This document shows positions 6,241 to 13,713 of a stretch of 20,917 nucleotides of DNA, piece after piece (position 1 is the first letter of the stretch; each line of letters begins with the position of its first letter). The notes under the pieces are model-generated. The model did not search any database, was not told the DNA's origin, and saw only the letters and a program-made list of their open reading frames with translations. This stretch comes from PNKC01 sp039917655. GTDB taxonomy: Bacteria > Chloroflexota > Dehalococcoidia > Tepidiformales > Tepidiformaceae. A program made the translations under genes and the position numbers. Where the stretch lies: positions 1 through 20,917 of the forward strand of contig JBDSJC010000066.1 in assembly GCA_039917655.1 (NCBI GenBank), in the 5' to 3' direction.

Positions 6241-7311
6241 ATGCCTGACTCCTCGATTCTCGCGAACTTGCACGGCTGCGGATGGACCACGGTTTCGCTT
6301 GCGGCGGGCGAAATGGCGCGAGTCGACGAGTCGGTGCGGGCGTCGCACGGTGGACGCGCGCTCATCGCAAGTTGCCAGCGGCTGGAGGCGTTCGGGAGCG
6401 CCCCGTGCGATTGCCGGGCGCCGGAGACGTGGAAGGGCGAAGCGGCTCTTCTGCGGTTGGCGGAGGTTGCCGCCGGGCTGCATTCCGTGGTGTTGGGCGA
6501 GGAACAGATCATCGGCCAGGTGCGGACGGCGTTCTCTGATGTCTCGGGGCCTTTACGCGGAATGGCTGACCTGGCGATTGCCGCTGCCCGGCAGCTTCGC
6601 CGCGAGACAAGCTTCGATAGCCACGCCGGCCACCTGCTGGACCGTGCGTTGAGGGTCGCCGGCGTGGGGTCCACGGGGACCCTGCTGGTGCTGGGAGCCG
6701 GGGCGCTGGGGCGGCTCGTCGCACAGCGCGGCAGCGACCTTGGATTTTCACGAGTGGTTGTCGCCAGCCGCACGGAGCCGACGGGCGCCAACGGCTGGCG
6801 TCCCGAGTTCGTGCCGTTGGCCGAGGCGAGTTTGCTGGCGGGCGTGGACGTGATCGCCGGGTGTCTTGGATCCGGAGCGGGCGAAATCGCGGCGATCGAG
6901 CTGCCGGTTGCGACACTGGCGGTCGACCTTGGGACGCCACGCAACTTCGGCGATTGGCCGGGGAAGCGGGTCACGATCGGCGACCTGTTGGCGGACGAGG
7001 AATCGCGGCCGCACGCCCAACGACGACGGCTGGAGTTGCGTTCGCGACTCGCCGAGATCGTCGATCAACGCTTGCTGGCGCGCGCGGGCAGCGATTCGGC
7101 GGTTGGTGCGCTTCGTTTCGAAGTAGAGAAAGTCCGGAAGCGGGAGCTTTCGCGCATGCAGCGACTCCACCCGGAGGTTGCGCCGGAGACGCTGGACGTG
7201 CTCACTCGCTCGTTGGTGGAACAGATCTTTCACCGGCCGTCCGCGCGATTGCGGGAGCCCGCGCACGCCGATCTGGGACCGGGCATCGTCGCGTTATTTG
7301 CCGATTCCTGA
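6241..7311 (+). CDS. hemA: Divergent glutamyl-tRNA reductase (HemA family)
   Basis: A 356-residue member of the glutamyl-tRNA reductase family, which reduces Glu-tRNA to glutamate-1-semialdehyde in the C5 pathway to tetrapyrroles. Landmarks are the catalytic Cys45 in A-S-C-Q-R, the signature G-L-H-S-V-V-L-G-E-E-Q-I-I-G-Q-V at 79-94, A-R-Q-L-R-R-E-T at 116-123, nucleotide motif G-A-G-A-L-G at 152-157, D-L-G-T-P-R-N at 229-235 and the C-terminal dimer segment ending F-H-R-P-S-A-R-L-R-E. It departs from the family in three places: the active-site His before L-F-R-V-x-x-G-L is Arg72, N-R-T after the Rossmann fold is S-R-T, and the protein is about 60 residues short. ATG at 6241 places Cys45 close to Cys50 of E. 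coli; an open-frame GTG at 6196 is less likely. No other heme gene is nearby. It may be a working divergent enzyme or a paralogue with another role. Confidence 0.8.
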   Translation: MPDSSILANLHGCGWTTVSLAAGEMARVDESVRASHGGRALIASCQRLEAFGSAPCDCRAPETWKGEAALLRLAEVAAGLHSVVLGEEQIIGQVRTAFSDVSGPLRGMADLAIAAARQLRRETSFDSHAGHLLDRALRVAGVGSTGTLLVLGAGALGRLVAQRGSDLGFSRVVVASRTEPTGANGWRPEFVPLAEASLLAGVDVIAGCLGSGAGEIAAIELPVATLAVDLGTPRNFGDWPGKRVTIGDLLADEESRPHAQRRRLELRSRLAEIVDQRLLARAGSDSAVGALRFEVEKVRKRELSRMQRLHPEVAPETLDVLTRSLVEQIFHRPSARLREPAHADLGPGIVALFADS

Positions 7312-7364
7312 CGGGCGTTTCCGCGCCGTGTACCGTAGCGCCCACCATTCACGGGAGCAGAACG

Positions 7365-8276
7365 ATGCGCATCGGGATCTCACTTACCAGTTCACACGCC
7401 ATTGAGGATGTCCGCGCGGGGGCACGAATGATGATCGAACGGGCGGCGGCGGCGCAGGCGGCGGGCCTGGACTCGCTGTTCGTCGGCGACCACCACGCGA
7501 TGCCCGTGCCGTACTACCAGAACGTGCCAGTAACGGGCCGGCTGCTGGCTGAGTGGGGCGACAAGCCGGCTGGTTGCCTTTTCCTCCTGCCATTGTGGAA
7601 TCCAGTGCTGGTGGCGGAGCAGGTAGGCACCTTGGCTTCGATCGCAGAGGGGCGGTTCATCGTGCAGTGCGCGCTGGGCGCGGGGCATCAGCAGTTCGCG
7701 GCGCTGGGGGCGAACATCCGCCACCGGCCGTCGCTTTTCGAGGAGAGCATCGACATTGTCCGGCGGTTGTTGCGCGGCGAGACAGTCAATGCCGAGGGGC
7801 GATACCAGTTCCAGGGCGCGAGGATAGCGCCTATCCCACCGGAGCCCGTGGATTTCTGGATCGGCGGGAGCGCCGAGCCATCGATCGACCGGGCGGCACG
7901 GCTGGGCGAGGCGTGGCTCGCCGGCCCGGAACTGACGCCCGAACAGGCAAAGCACTGGGCGGCCTTCTACCGCAACCGGTGTGCCTTTTACGACCGCGAG
8001 CCGGTGGCGGTGGCGATCCGGCGGGACATCTACGTGGGCGATTCGCTGGCCGAGGCGGAATCAATCGCCCTGCCGTTCCTGAACGCTGGTTACCGCGGTC
8101 ACGACCCATCGGCATCGACCTACGGAGACATAGACGATGTGACCGCCGCGTTCACGGAATACGGCGGGATGGGCTACACGGACATCATCGTTCGGCACCT
8201 GACGGACGACCAAGCGCAGGTGCTCGGCTCGCTCAAGCGGCTGAAGGAGGTACGGGCGCGCGTGGCGGCGGTCTAA
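7365..8276 (+). CDS. LLM-class flavin- or F420-dependent oxidoreductase (303 aa)
   Basis: A second luciferase-like TIM-barrel oxidoreductase, shorter than the one at 4362 and belonging to a different branch. It starts M-R-I-G-I-S-L and has S-L-F-V-G-D-H-H-A in the second barrel strand region, P-L-W-N-P-V-L-V-A-E-Q-V-G-T-L-A-S-I-A-E-G-R-F before a G-A-G-H motif, R-R-L-L-R-G-E in the central helix, and F-W-I-G-G-S before the C-terminal third. These are hallmarks of bacterial LLM proteins of about 300 residues, many of which bind F420 rather than FMN; the cofactor here is undetermined. ATG at 7365 has GGGAG (7353-7357) 7 nt upstream; the frame is open for a long way further upstream, but only as an overlap of the hemA-like gene in another frame. 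It begins 53 bp after hemA, and its stop overlaps the stop of the convergent acetyltransferase gene by 4 bp. Confidence 0.87.
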   Translation: MRIGISLTSSHAIEDVRAGARMMIERAAAAQAAGLDSLFVGDHHAMPVPYYQNVPVTGRLLAEWGDKPAGCLFLLPLWNPVLVAEQVGTLASIAEGRFIVQCALGAGHQQFAALGANIRHRPSLFEESIDIVRRLLRGETVNAEGRYQFQGARIAPIPPEPVDFWIGGSAEPSIDRAARLGEAWLAGPELTPEQAKHWAAFYRNRCAFYDREPVAVAIRRDIYVGDSLAEAESIALPFLNAGYRGHDPSASTYGDIDDVTAAFTEYGGMGYTDIIVRHLTDDQAQVLGSLKRLKEVRARVAAV

Positions 8277-9487
8277 AAGCCGTTCGGGCAGTGCGGCGCG
8301 TACTCAGTACGGAAGATGGCGTCAGCGGTTGCCAGGGCGGATGCATCCGCAGCGGTCAGCAGGCTCGCACGGTGGTTGAAGGTGGCGCTGCGGTGGCCCG
8401 AGAGCAAGGTCGCAAGGGTGTTGGGCGACATCGTGAGCTGAGCCGGGCGGGTGGTGCGCTGCACGGTGGACGTGCGTCCGTCGGTTTCGAGGAGGTACAA
8501 GCCGTTGTTCCACGGGCAAAGGTCATCGCCTTCGATGGCAAAGCTCAACTCGCCTCGTGCGCCGTAGGGGCGTTGCGGGAGGGCCTGTTCGACATCGACA
8601 ACGCGCATCCAGATCCCGTCGCTGGTTTTGCGGTTGAGCATGCGGGGTTCGAGCAGGAGGGCGGGAATGGGGTCGTCCTCAGGGGCCCCGCGCAAGGTCA
8701 CCTGCCCGACAAGGTCATGGCGGCGGATGTACTCCCAGAGGGAGGCGTGGGCTTCGAGATCGAGCGCGATGAGGTCTCTGGTGGCCATTGTTTGGGCGGG
8801 TCCGGGCCGATCGAGCTGCTCTTCCGAGGTGGAGTAGACAAAGTGCCCGCGCGGTTCGCCCTCGGCGTTGCGGTAGACGGCGACGTAGAGCGGCTGGCCC
8901 TTCTTCGGTGGGCGAAGGGTGCTCGCCTCCCAGAGCGGCGTCGAGCGATGGATGTGGAGGTTGCGCGGCGTGGCGTGCTGGACGTAGATCTGCTTGATGA
9001 TCGGCAAAGCGTCCTCTTTGGTCATCAGTTCGATCGTGCCGGGGGTCTCGATCGGGCGCTGGAAGGCGACGTCCCGAGGGTCGAAGTCGTAGGAGCACTC
9101 AGTCGATGCCAGGCCGTAGCCGAAGCGCTGGTAGATTGCGGCCATGCTCGCCCAGAGGATGGCGTAGGACTGGTGACGGTCGCGCATGGTAGAGAGCGCT
9201 TCTGTCATAATCTTTCGCAGCAAGCCCTGGCGACGGTGGGAGGGGAGCGTGCCGACGGCCGTGACGCCACCCATGCTGACCGGCGCGCCGTTCAGGCGGA
9301 CGGTGAAGGGGAACGTGCCGAGGGTGCCGGCCATTTTGCCATCGACGAAGGCGCAGGTCGTCCAGTCCGGCTGGGTGGTGGCGAGTTCGTCGTCCATGCC
9401 ATCGGTCGAGGCGAAGACGTAGCTGACGATGCGGCCGTATTCGGCGAGTTCTTCCGGATCCCTGCACGGACGAATTTCAATGGACAT
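8273..9487 (-). CDS. Eis-like GNAT N-acetyltransferase with C-terminal sterol-carrier-like domain
   Basis: A 404-residue acetyltransferase with the three-part architecture of Mycobacterium Eis: an N-terminal GNAT domain, a second degenerate GNAT domain and a C-terminal SCP2-like domain. Eis-type enzymes transfer acetyl from acetyl-CoA to amines, including several positions on aminoglycosides. The acetyl-CoA motif R-R-Q-G-L-L is at 85-90, Tyr119 in I-Y-Q-R-F-G-Y-G aligns with the catalytic-Tyr region of Eis, and the chain ends in Phe, matching Eis, where the C-terminal Phe carboxylate acts as general base. Length matches Eis (about 402). On the minus strand GGAGG (9495-9499) is 7 nt before the ATG at 9487, which fixes the start although the frame is open further up. 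It is the last gene of the minus-strand block, 52 bp after the beta-helix gene. The natural substrate is unknown; resistance should not be assumed. Confidence 0.85.
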   Translation of the reverse strand: MSIEIRPCRDPEELAEYGRIVSYVFASTDGMDDELATTQPDWTTCAFVDGKMAGTLGTFPFTVRLNGAPVSMGGVTAVGTLPSHRRQGLLRKIMTEALSTMRDRHQSYAILWASMAAIYQRFGYGLASTECSYDFDPRDVAFQRPIETPGTIELMTKEDALPIIKQIYVQHATPRNLHIHRSTPLWEASTLRPPKKGQPLYVAVYRNAEGEPRGHFVYSTSEEQLDRPGPAQTMATRDLIALDLEAHASLWEYIRRHDLVGQVTLRGAPEDDPIPALLLEPRMLNRKTSDGIWMRVVDVEQALPQRPYGARGELSFAIEGDDLCPWNNGLYLLETDGRTSTVQRTTRPAQLTMSPNTLATLLSGHRSATFNHRASLLTAADASALATADAIFRTEYAPHCPNGF

Positions 9488-9525
9488 TGGCGCGCCTCCA
9501 AGTTCCGGCAAGCCGGTGGTTGCGC

Positions 9526-9531
9526 AGTATA
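9526..9531 (-). promoter_or_regulatory. -10 box for the Eis-like acetyltransferase
   Basis: On the minus strand TATACT is followed by GCGCAAC, 38 bp before the ATG. The same TATACTGCG string is found upstream of gltB (13708). No clear -35 is seen. It suggests the acetyltransferase can be transcribed independently of the beta-helix gene 52 bp upstream. Confidence 0.45.
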
Positions 9532-9539
9532 CCGATCGC

Positions 9540-11402
9540 TCAGGGTTGGAGCGGAACGAGCGTCGCATCAGCGGCGGCGAACAGCTGGTAGGCGCGGCAG
9601 GCCTGAACTTCGGTGAACCCCTGCGCCCAGGCGGGTGCGCCCTCGGCACTGTACGAAGTCCAGGCGGCGGCACCTGCATTCCAGGCGTAGACCTCCTTGT
9701 AAGCGGTGCCGAGGCTGGCGAACGCATCGGCCACCGGCGCCGATGCGCCGATGTAGACCAGCGTGTTCCAGCCGGCTTTCACTGGCACGGCAATCGGCAT
9801 GGAGAGTGAAAACCCGCCACTCAGTGAGGCGGGAGCATCGGCCAGAAACCAGTAGGCGTCGCCCGGTTCGAGCGAGAACAGCGTGCGAGCGAAGGAAGCA
9901 TCGGCCAGCCATCGACTGTAGTTATTGGTGCCCGGTTCGAGGTGGTAGATCGCATTAACCCGTCCGGCGCCGACTCCCTCGGAGGGGAAGGAGGCGCCGA
10001 GGTTGACCGACTCCGCGCCGAAGTACCCGGCAAGGTTCCAGCCGGTCTCCAGGATGCCGTTTCCGCACTGCACGCTCCCGGCTCCAACGCGAGTGCCAGG
10101 CGAGAATTCACTGGAGTTGCCCTGGGGATCCGTGGCGAGCGCGGTGACCCATTGGCCAGGCGTAGCCGCGGGGCTTGCGAACAAAAACGAGCCTCGCGCG
10201 TCGGCAACGGTGACACCGCCGGGGATCGGCGAGGCTCCGTAGTCGATACTGCCGCCGGGAGAGTGCGCGGCAAGATAGAGTTGCACTTCGCAGCCAGGGC
10301 AAGCGGTGCCGGAGATGCGCGACTGAACCGCGCGGGTGAATTGCGGGTGGTTGCGCAGGCCGTTCGCGCCGATATCCGAGTCGCCCTCGTCGTTCGGGTT
10401 GGCCTGGTTATCCTCGTTCAGGTCGATCGAGAGGTGGCCGATCTGAGAGAAGGCGTTGCCGAAGATACGAACCCCCTGGGCGGACGGGCCGTTGCTAGAG
10501 CCTTGAATGGCGATGCCCGTCTGGGCGTTCGAGATGCTGTTGGCGGCGACCTGGGCGGAGGTGACAGGAGCGAGGATGCGAATCGCCGTCCCGACCGGCG
10601 CCGCGCCCCCTCCCATGGCCTGCCCGAATATGTTGCCGACGATCCTGAAACCCGAGACAGCGGCAGCGCCAACGCCGCCAGCCTGCAAGCCGACCTGAGA
10701 GTTGCCGATCCTGTTCTGGTAGCCTGCGCCCTGGCCGTCGTTGCCGACGACCGCGTCCGCGGCAGTGACGACCATCCCGATCTGGGTAGGAGCGGGCCCG
10801 AAGCCGTCCGGGGCGAAGCCGATAGTGTTGCCATGGATGCGAGCATTCGGACCTTCAACGCGGATGGCGGTGGAGCAATCGCCGAACGTGTTCCCGTGGC
10901 CCGAGGTGCGGTCGCCACCGGCGAGGCCATCGGGGCCAGCGAGCCTGAGGCAGACGCCGGAGAAGTGTTCGAACCCGATCCCCGAAACGCGCGAGCGGGC
11001 GCCGGCGAGGACGAGCCCATCCACCGTTGGTGCAGTGCCCGACGCGACGCCGGCGATGCGCACGCCAGCGCCTGACCCATCGACTGTCAGGTCGGAGCGG
11101 GCGGCGATGGGCAGAGCCGCCGCGCCAACGGTGATCGTCGCCGGGGAGGCCATCGGGAACGCCGTTGGACTGAAATTGATAGTTACCGCGCTCGCTGTAG
11201 AGTCGAGGTTGGCGGTCTCAATGGCTTTGCGGAGGGTGCAGCGCGAAGCGTCCGGACAGGCGGGCGAGGCCACGGTGTCGGCGGGCGCCGTGACCAGGAT
11301 AGAGAGTGGAGAAGCGGCGACCGTGCTTGAGGCGCGGCCCGAAAAAAGGCCGGCGCCCAGAAGAACGAGAACTACCACCACCGCCGCGACTGCCGTCCGC
11401 AT
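9540..11402 (-). CDS. Secreted right-handed beta-helix protein with CTLR(K)AI N-terminus and two C-terminal GWN modules
   Basis: About 620 residues, predicted exported. The N-terminus (M-R-T then a long Val/Leu/Ala core, residues about 4-22) is a signal peptide or anchor. Residues about 49-65 carry C-P-D-A-S-R-C-T-L-R-K-A-I-E-T-A-N, the CSLREA-type motif found at the N-terminus of many bacterial beta-helix proteins. Residues about 85-340 contain repeated I-x-G-N / V-x-G-N turns of a parallel beta-helix, followed by an acidic N-D-E-G-D-S-D-I-G segment and a C-P-G-C motif typical of such proteins in Chloroflexota. Two similar modules beginning G-W-N follow at about 454 and 544 and close the protein. 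Function is unknown; adhesion or polysaccharide binding are possibilities. ATG at 11402 is chosen because the signal peptide begins there; TTG at 11411 is also in frame, and neither has a Shine-Dalgarno sequence. A TTGCCG-18-TAGCTT promoter-like pair would give a near-leaderless message. Confidence 0.8.
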   Translation of the reverse strand: MRTAVAAVVVVLVLLGAGLFSGRASSTVAASPLSILVTAPADTVASPACPDASRCTLRKAIETANLDSTASAVTINFSPTAFPMASPATITVGAAALPIAARSDLTVDGSGAGVRIAGVASGTAPTVDGLVLAGARSRVSGIGFEHFSGVCLRLAGPDGLAGGDRTSGHGNTFGDCSTAIRVEGPNARIHGNTIGFAPDGFGPAPTQIGMVVTAADAVVGNDGQGAGYQNRIGNSQVGLQAGGVGAAAVSGFRIVGNIFGQAMGGGAAPVGTAIRILAPVTSAQVAANSISNAQTGIAIQGSSNGPSAQGVRIFGNAFSQIGHLSIDLNEDNQANPNDEGDSDIGANGLRNHPQFTRAVQSRISGTACPGCEVQLYLAAHSPGGSIDYGASPIPGGVTVADARGSFLFASPAATPGQWVTALATDPQGNSSEFSPGTRVGAGSVQCGNGILETGWNLAGYFGAESVNLGASFPSEGVGAGRVNAIYHLEPGTNNYSRWLADASFARTLFSLEPGDAYWFLADAPASLSGGFSLSMPIAVPVKAGWNTLVYIGASAPVADAFASLGTAYKEVYAWNAGAAAWTSYSAEGAPAWAQGFTEVQACRAYQLFAAADATLVPLQP

Positions 11403-11455
11403 GGGGAGCAAGCTACGCTGTCAGCGGCATCCCCGGCAACCGTGGTGAGTTGCGG

Positions 11456-12289
11456 TCAAAGGGCCTGGAACGTTCGTTTACCTCCCAGCCGTACGATCCG
11501 GCCGATGCCCGGGTACTGCCAGTGTCCGGCGATCCAGGTGCGGTGCTCGGCAATCGCGCGATCGAAGAGGGCGTCGCGTGTCTGCGCGGACTGGACGGGG
11601 TCATAGTCCGGTTGCGGCGACCAGTCCGGATGGAGGAGTTGCGCGGGGTGATGGCTGGCGTCGCCGATGATCACCGCACGTTCACCAGCCGACATGATGC
11701 CTATGGCCACGTGGCCGGGCGTGTGGCCCGGCGTGGAGATGAACGTGATGTTTTCGTCGAACGCGGCTTCGCCTTCGAAGAAGGAAATGCGTCCGCTGTT
11801 GCGCAGGGGCTCGACGCATTCTGCCAGGTGTTCATTACCCGGTGCAGCGAGGTGTTCCGGGGTCATCCAGTAGTCCCACTCCTTCTGATGAAACACAAAG
11901 TGCGCGTTCGGAAAGAAGATCTCCCGCGTGCCGTCTTCGCGGTCGACCGTGTTCCAGCCGACGTGGTCCACGTGGAGGTGGGTGTTGAGGACGACGTCGA
12001 TCTGCGAGGGTGCAACGCCGAGTTGTTGGAGAGCGTCGTCCAGGTGTCCGCGAGGGAGCCCGGAGCGCCGGCGCGGGCCAACGCCGGTATCCACGATGAT
12101 CGTCTGGCCGGCGGAGCGCACGAGGTAGCAGGTGATGCTCATCTGGAGGAAGCCGCGTTCGTCCTGGAGGTTCTTGAACTCGGCGGCGAAGGCGGTGGCC
12201 TGCTTCGGGAAGAAGTAGTCCAAGTTCATCAGCGCTCCTGTGTCCTGGAGCGGGGTGATTTCAACGTTACCGATGGAGACAGAGTTCAA
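11456..12289 (-). CDS. MBL-fold metallo-hydrolase
   Basis: A 277-residue metallo-beta-lactamase-fold hydrolase with a complete two-metal site: H-L-H-V-D-H at 104-109 (His104, His106, Asp108, His109), the T-P-G-H-T-P-G-H motif at 186-193, Asp210 in I-G-D-A-S-H-H, and His256 in A-G-H-W. The arrangement and length resemble the broad group containing N-acyl-homoserine-lactone lactonases and other ester/lactone hydrolases, but the substrate cannot be assigned. The start is TTG at 12289-12287, supported on the minus strand by GGAGGG (12295-12300) 5 nt upstream. No signal peptide is seen, so it is cytoplasmic. It lies 50 bp after the aminotransferase gene and 53 bp before the beta-helix gene, all on the same strand. 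Confidence 0.9.
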   Translation of the reverse strand: MNSVSIGNVEITPLQDTGALMNLDYFFPKQATAFAAEFKNLQDERGFLQMSITCYLVRSAGQTIIVDTGVGPRRRSGLPRGHLDDALQQLGVAPSQIDVVLNTHLHVDHVGWNTVDREDGTREIFFPNAHFVFHQKEWDYWMTPEHLAAPGNEHLAECVEPLRNSGRISFFEGEAAFDENITFISTPGHTPGHVAIGIMSAGERAVIIGDASHHPAQLLHPDWSPQPDYDPVQSAQTRDALFDRAIAEHRTWIAGHWQYPGIGRIVRLGGKRTFQAL

Positions 12290-12308
12290 GGCGTCCCTCC
12301 TCGGCAGG

Positions 12309-12314
12309 ATTCTA
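12309..12314 (-). promoter_or_regulatory. -10-like box for the MBL-fold gene
   Basis: TAGAAT on the minus strand, 19 bp before the TTG start, would give a very short leader consisting of little more than the GGAGGG ribosome-binding site. The same hexamer and flank occur before the SDR gene (3462-3467). Confidence 0.35.
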
Positions 12315-12339
12315 CGCGGTAGTCCCGCGCTCGCGGAGA

Positions 12340-13575
12340 CTACTTCGCGGAGGAGCGGGCGGCCACCTCGGCCATCGCTTCGCCGAGGCGATGGATGCCT
12401 TCTTCGATGTCTTCCATCGCGACATAGCTAAAGGCGAGGCGGACGTGGTTCGTAGCCTTGCCATCGGCGAAGAACTGAGGACCCTGGCCGATAATCACGC
12501 CGCGTTCGTTGGCGGCGAGTTGAACATCACGCGAGCTCATCCCGGGGCGGAGCAGAAGCCAGAGGAAGAAGCCGCCCTGGGGGCGTTCGTAGGTGCAGTA
12601 ATCGGCGCAGTAGTCTTTGAGCGCGGATTCGACCCGTTCGAGCTTGCGGAGGTAGATGCCGCGGAGTCGCTCGATGTGGCGGTCGAGGTCGCCGTTGGAA
12701 ATCATCTCGGCGATCACGCGGCCCTGGAACGGGCTGCTGCCCATATCGAAGCGGACGGAAGCCATGCGGCTGATCAGCGGCGCGGGGCCCATAGCCCAGC
12801 CCATGCGGAGGCCGGTGGCGATGATCTTCGAAAAGCTGGAGACTTTCACGCCGTGGTCGCCGTTGCTCAGCGAGAAGATTGAGGGCGGCGGCTCCTTTTC
12901 GAACCAGAGTTCGCCGTACGCATCGTCTTCGAGGACGAAGGTGTTGTACTGCTGAGCGAGGGCGAGCAGCTTCTCGCGGCGGGCGAGGTCCAGCGTGCAG
13001 CCGGCGGGGTTCTGGTGGGTGGGGATGCAGTAGATGAACTTGGCACGCTTGCCTGCGTCGGCGAGCTTCTTCAGTTCGTCTTCGAGGAGGTCCACGCGCA
13101 GGCCGTATTCGTCCATCGGGACGGCGACCTGCTCCGCACCGAAGGACCTTATTGTGCGCATGCTGCCGGGGAAGTTCGGGCTCTCAACGAGGACGATGTC
13201 GCCGGGGTCGAGCAGGGTCTCACAGACCATGCCGATGGCGTGGGCCGAGCCAGAGGAGACGATCACCTGGTCGATGCTTACAGGGATGCCTTCGATCCGT
13301 GAGGAGCGTTCGGCGATGGCGGTGCGCAAGGGGGTGGCGCCGAAGTTGCCGCCGTACTCCAGAGCCTCCTTCTGCTCGCGCTCGAGCACGATCCGGGTGG
13401 CCTTCACGAGGATATCGCCCGGGAGCGACGGGATGTCCGGCAGGCCACCCGCGAATGAGATCACCGGGCCTCGTTCCGGGGTGGCCGCTGCCCAGACGCT
13501 GGGGCCAAGGATGCGGGCGCGCTGGCTGACGACCTCTTCGAGGTGCTCGGGCGTCCAGTAGGATTCGTTGGCCAT
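12340..13575 (-). CDS. PLP-dependent aminotransferase, class I/II (LysN / 2-aminoadipate type)
   Basis: A 411-residue fold-type I aminotransferase. The PLP Lys is Lys250 in S-S-F-S-K, followed by Arg257 of the phosphate-binding G-x-R-x-G motif. Q-N-P-A-G at 188-192, E-D-D-A-Y-G at 216-221 and L-E-Y-G at 72-75 are typical of the 2-aminoadipate/branched-chain/aromatic aminotransferases related to the catalytic domain of MocR regulators; no DNA-binding domain is attached. It transfers amino groups between an amino acid and a 2-oxo acid, usually with glutamate/2-oxoglutarate as a partner, which fits the divergent glutamate synthase genes. ATG at 13575 has AGGAG (13583-13587, read on the minus strand) 7 nt upstream. 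Preferred substrate is unknown. Confidence 0.92.
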   Translation of the reverse strand: MANESYWTPEHLEEVVSQRARILGPSVWAAATPERGPVISFAGGLPDIPSLPGDILVKATRIVLEREQKEALEYGGNFGATPLRTAIAERSSRIEGIPVSIDQVIVSSGSAHAIGMVCETLLDPGDIVLVESPNFPGSMRTIRSFGAEQVAVPMDEYGLRVDLLEDELKKLADAGKRAKFIYCIPTHQNPAGCTLDLARREKLLALAQQYNTFVLEDDAYGELWFEKEPPPSIFSLSNGDHGVKVSSFSKIIATGLRMGWAMGPAPLISRMASVRFDMGSSPFQGRVIAEMISNGDLDRHIERLRGIYLRKLERVESALKDYCADYCTYERPQGGFFLWLLLRPGMSSRDVQLAANERGVIIGQGPQFFADGKATNHVRLAFSYVAMEDIEEGIHRLGEAMAEVAARSSAK

Positions 13576-13606
13576 CGGTGTACTCCTGCGGCGGCGATTG
13601 CGACCA

Positions 13607-13612
13607 AGTATA
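13607..13612 (-). promoter_or_regulatory. -10 box for the aminotransferase gene
   Basis: TATACT on the minus strand, 31 bp before the ATG, with a weak TGATTC at the -35 position (13630-13635, spacer 17). This promoter is back to back with the gltB promoter about 100 bp away. Confidence 0.45.
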
Positions 13613-13707
13613 CGGCGTCGAGCGGATGCGAATCAGCGGCGACGAACGAGGTGAACGGCGTGGCTAAGTCAGGCGGAGGCAATCGACGGGGGAGTTGACC
13701 GGGCTGC

Positions 13708-13713
13708 TATACT
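13708..13713 (+). promoter_or_regulatory. Extended -10 promoter of the gltBD operon
   Basis: TGcTATACT (TG at 13705-13706) is an extended -10 box with one mismatch, followed by GCGAAC. A TTGACC lies only 7 bp upstream (13695-13700), too close to serve as its -35. Transcription from here would give a leader of about 120 nt before gltB. Confidence 0.5.

Noticed and set aside
7553..9616. 687-codon plus-strand open frame spanning the second LLM gene and the acetyltransferase gene
   Set aside because: It is an out-of-frame shadow of two genes with clear family signatures; its translation is Arg/Gly/Ala-rich low-complexity sequence with no recognisable motif.
8273..9727. Longer acetyltransferase reading from 9727
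   Set aside because: The extra 80 residues are Pro/Arg-rich, overlap the end of the beta-helix gene and have no family match, while the ATG at 9487 has an ideal GGAGG.
9942..11075. 377-codon plus-strand frame opposite the beta-helix gene
   Set aside because: It is antisense to a protein with signal peptide, CTLRKAI motif and beta-helix turns, and its own translation shows no fold signature.
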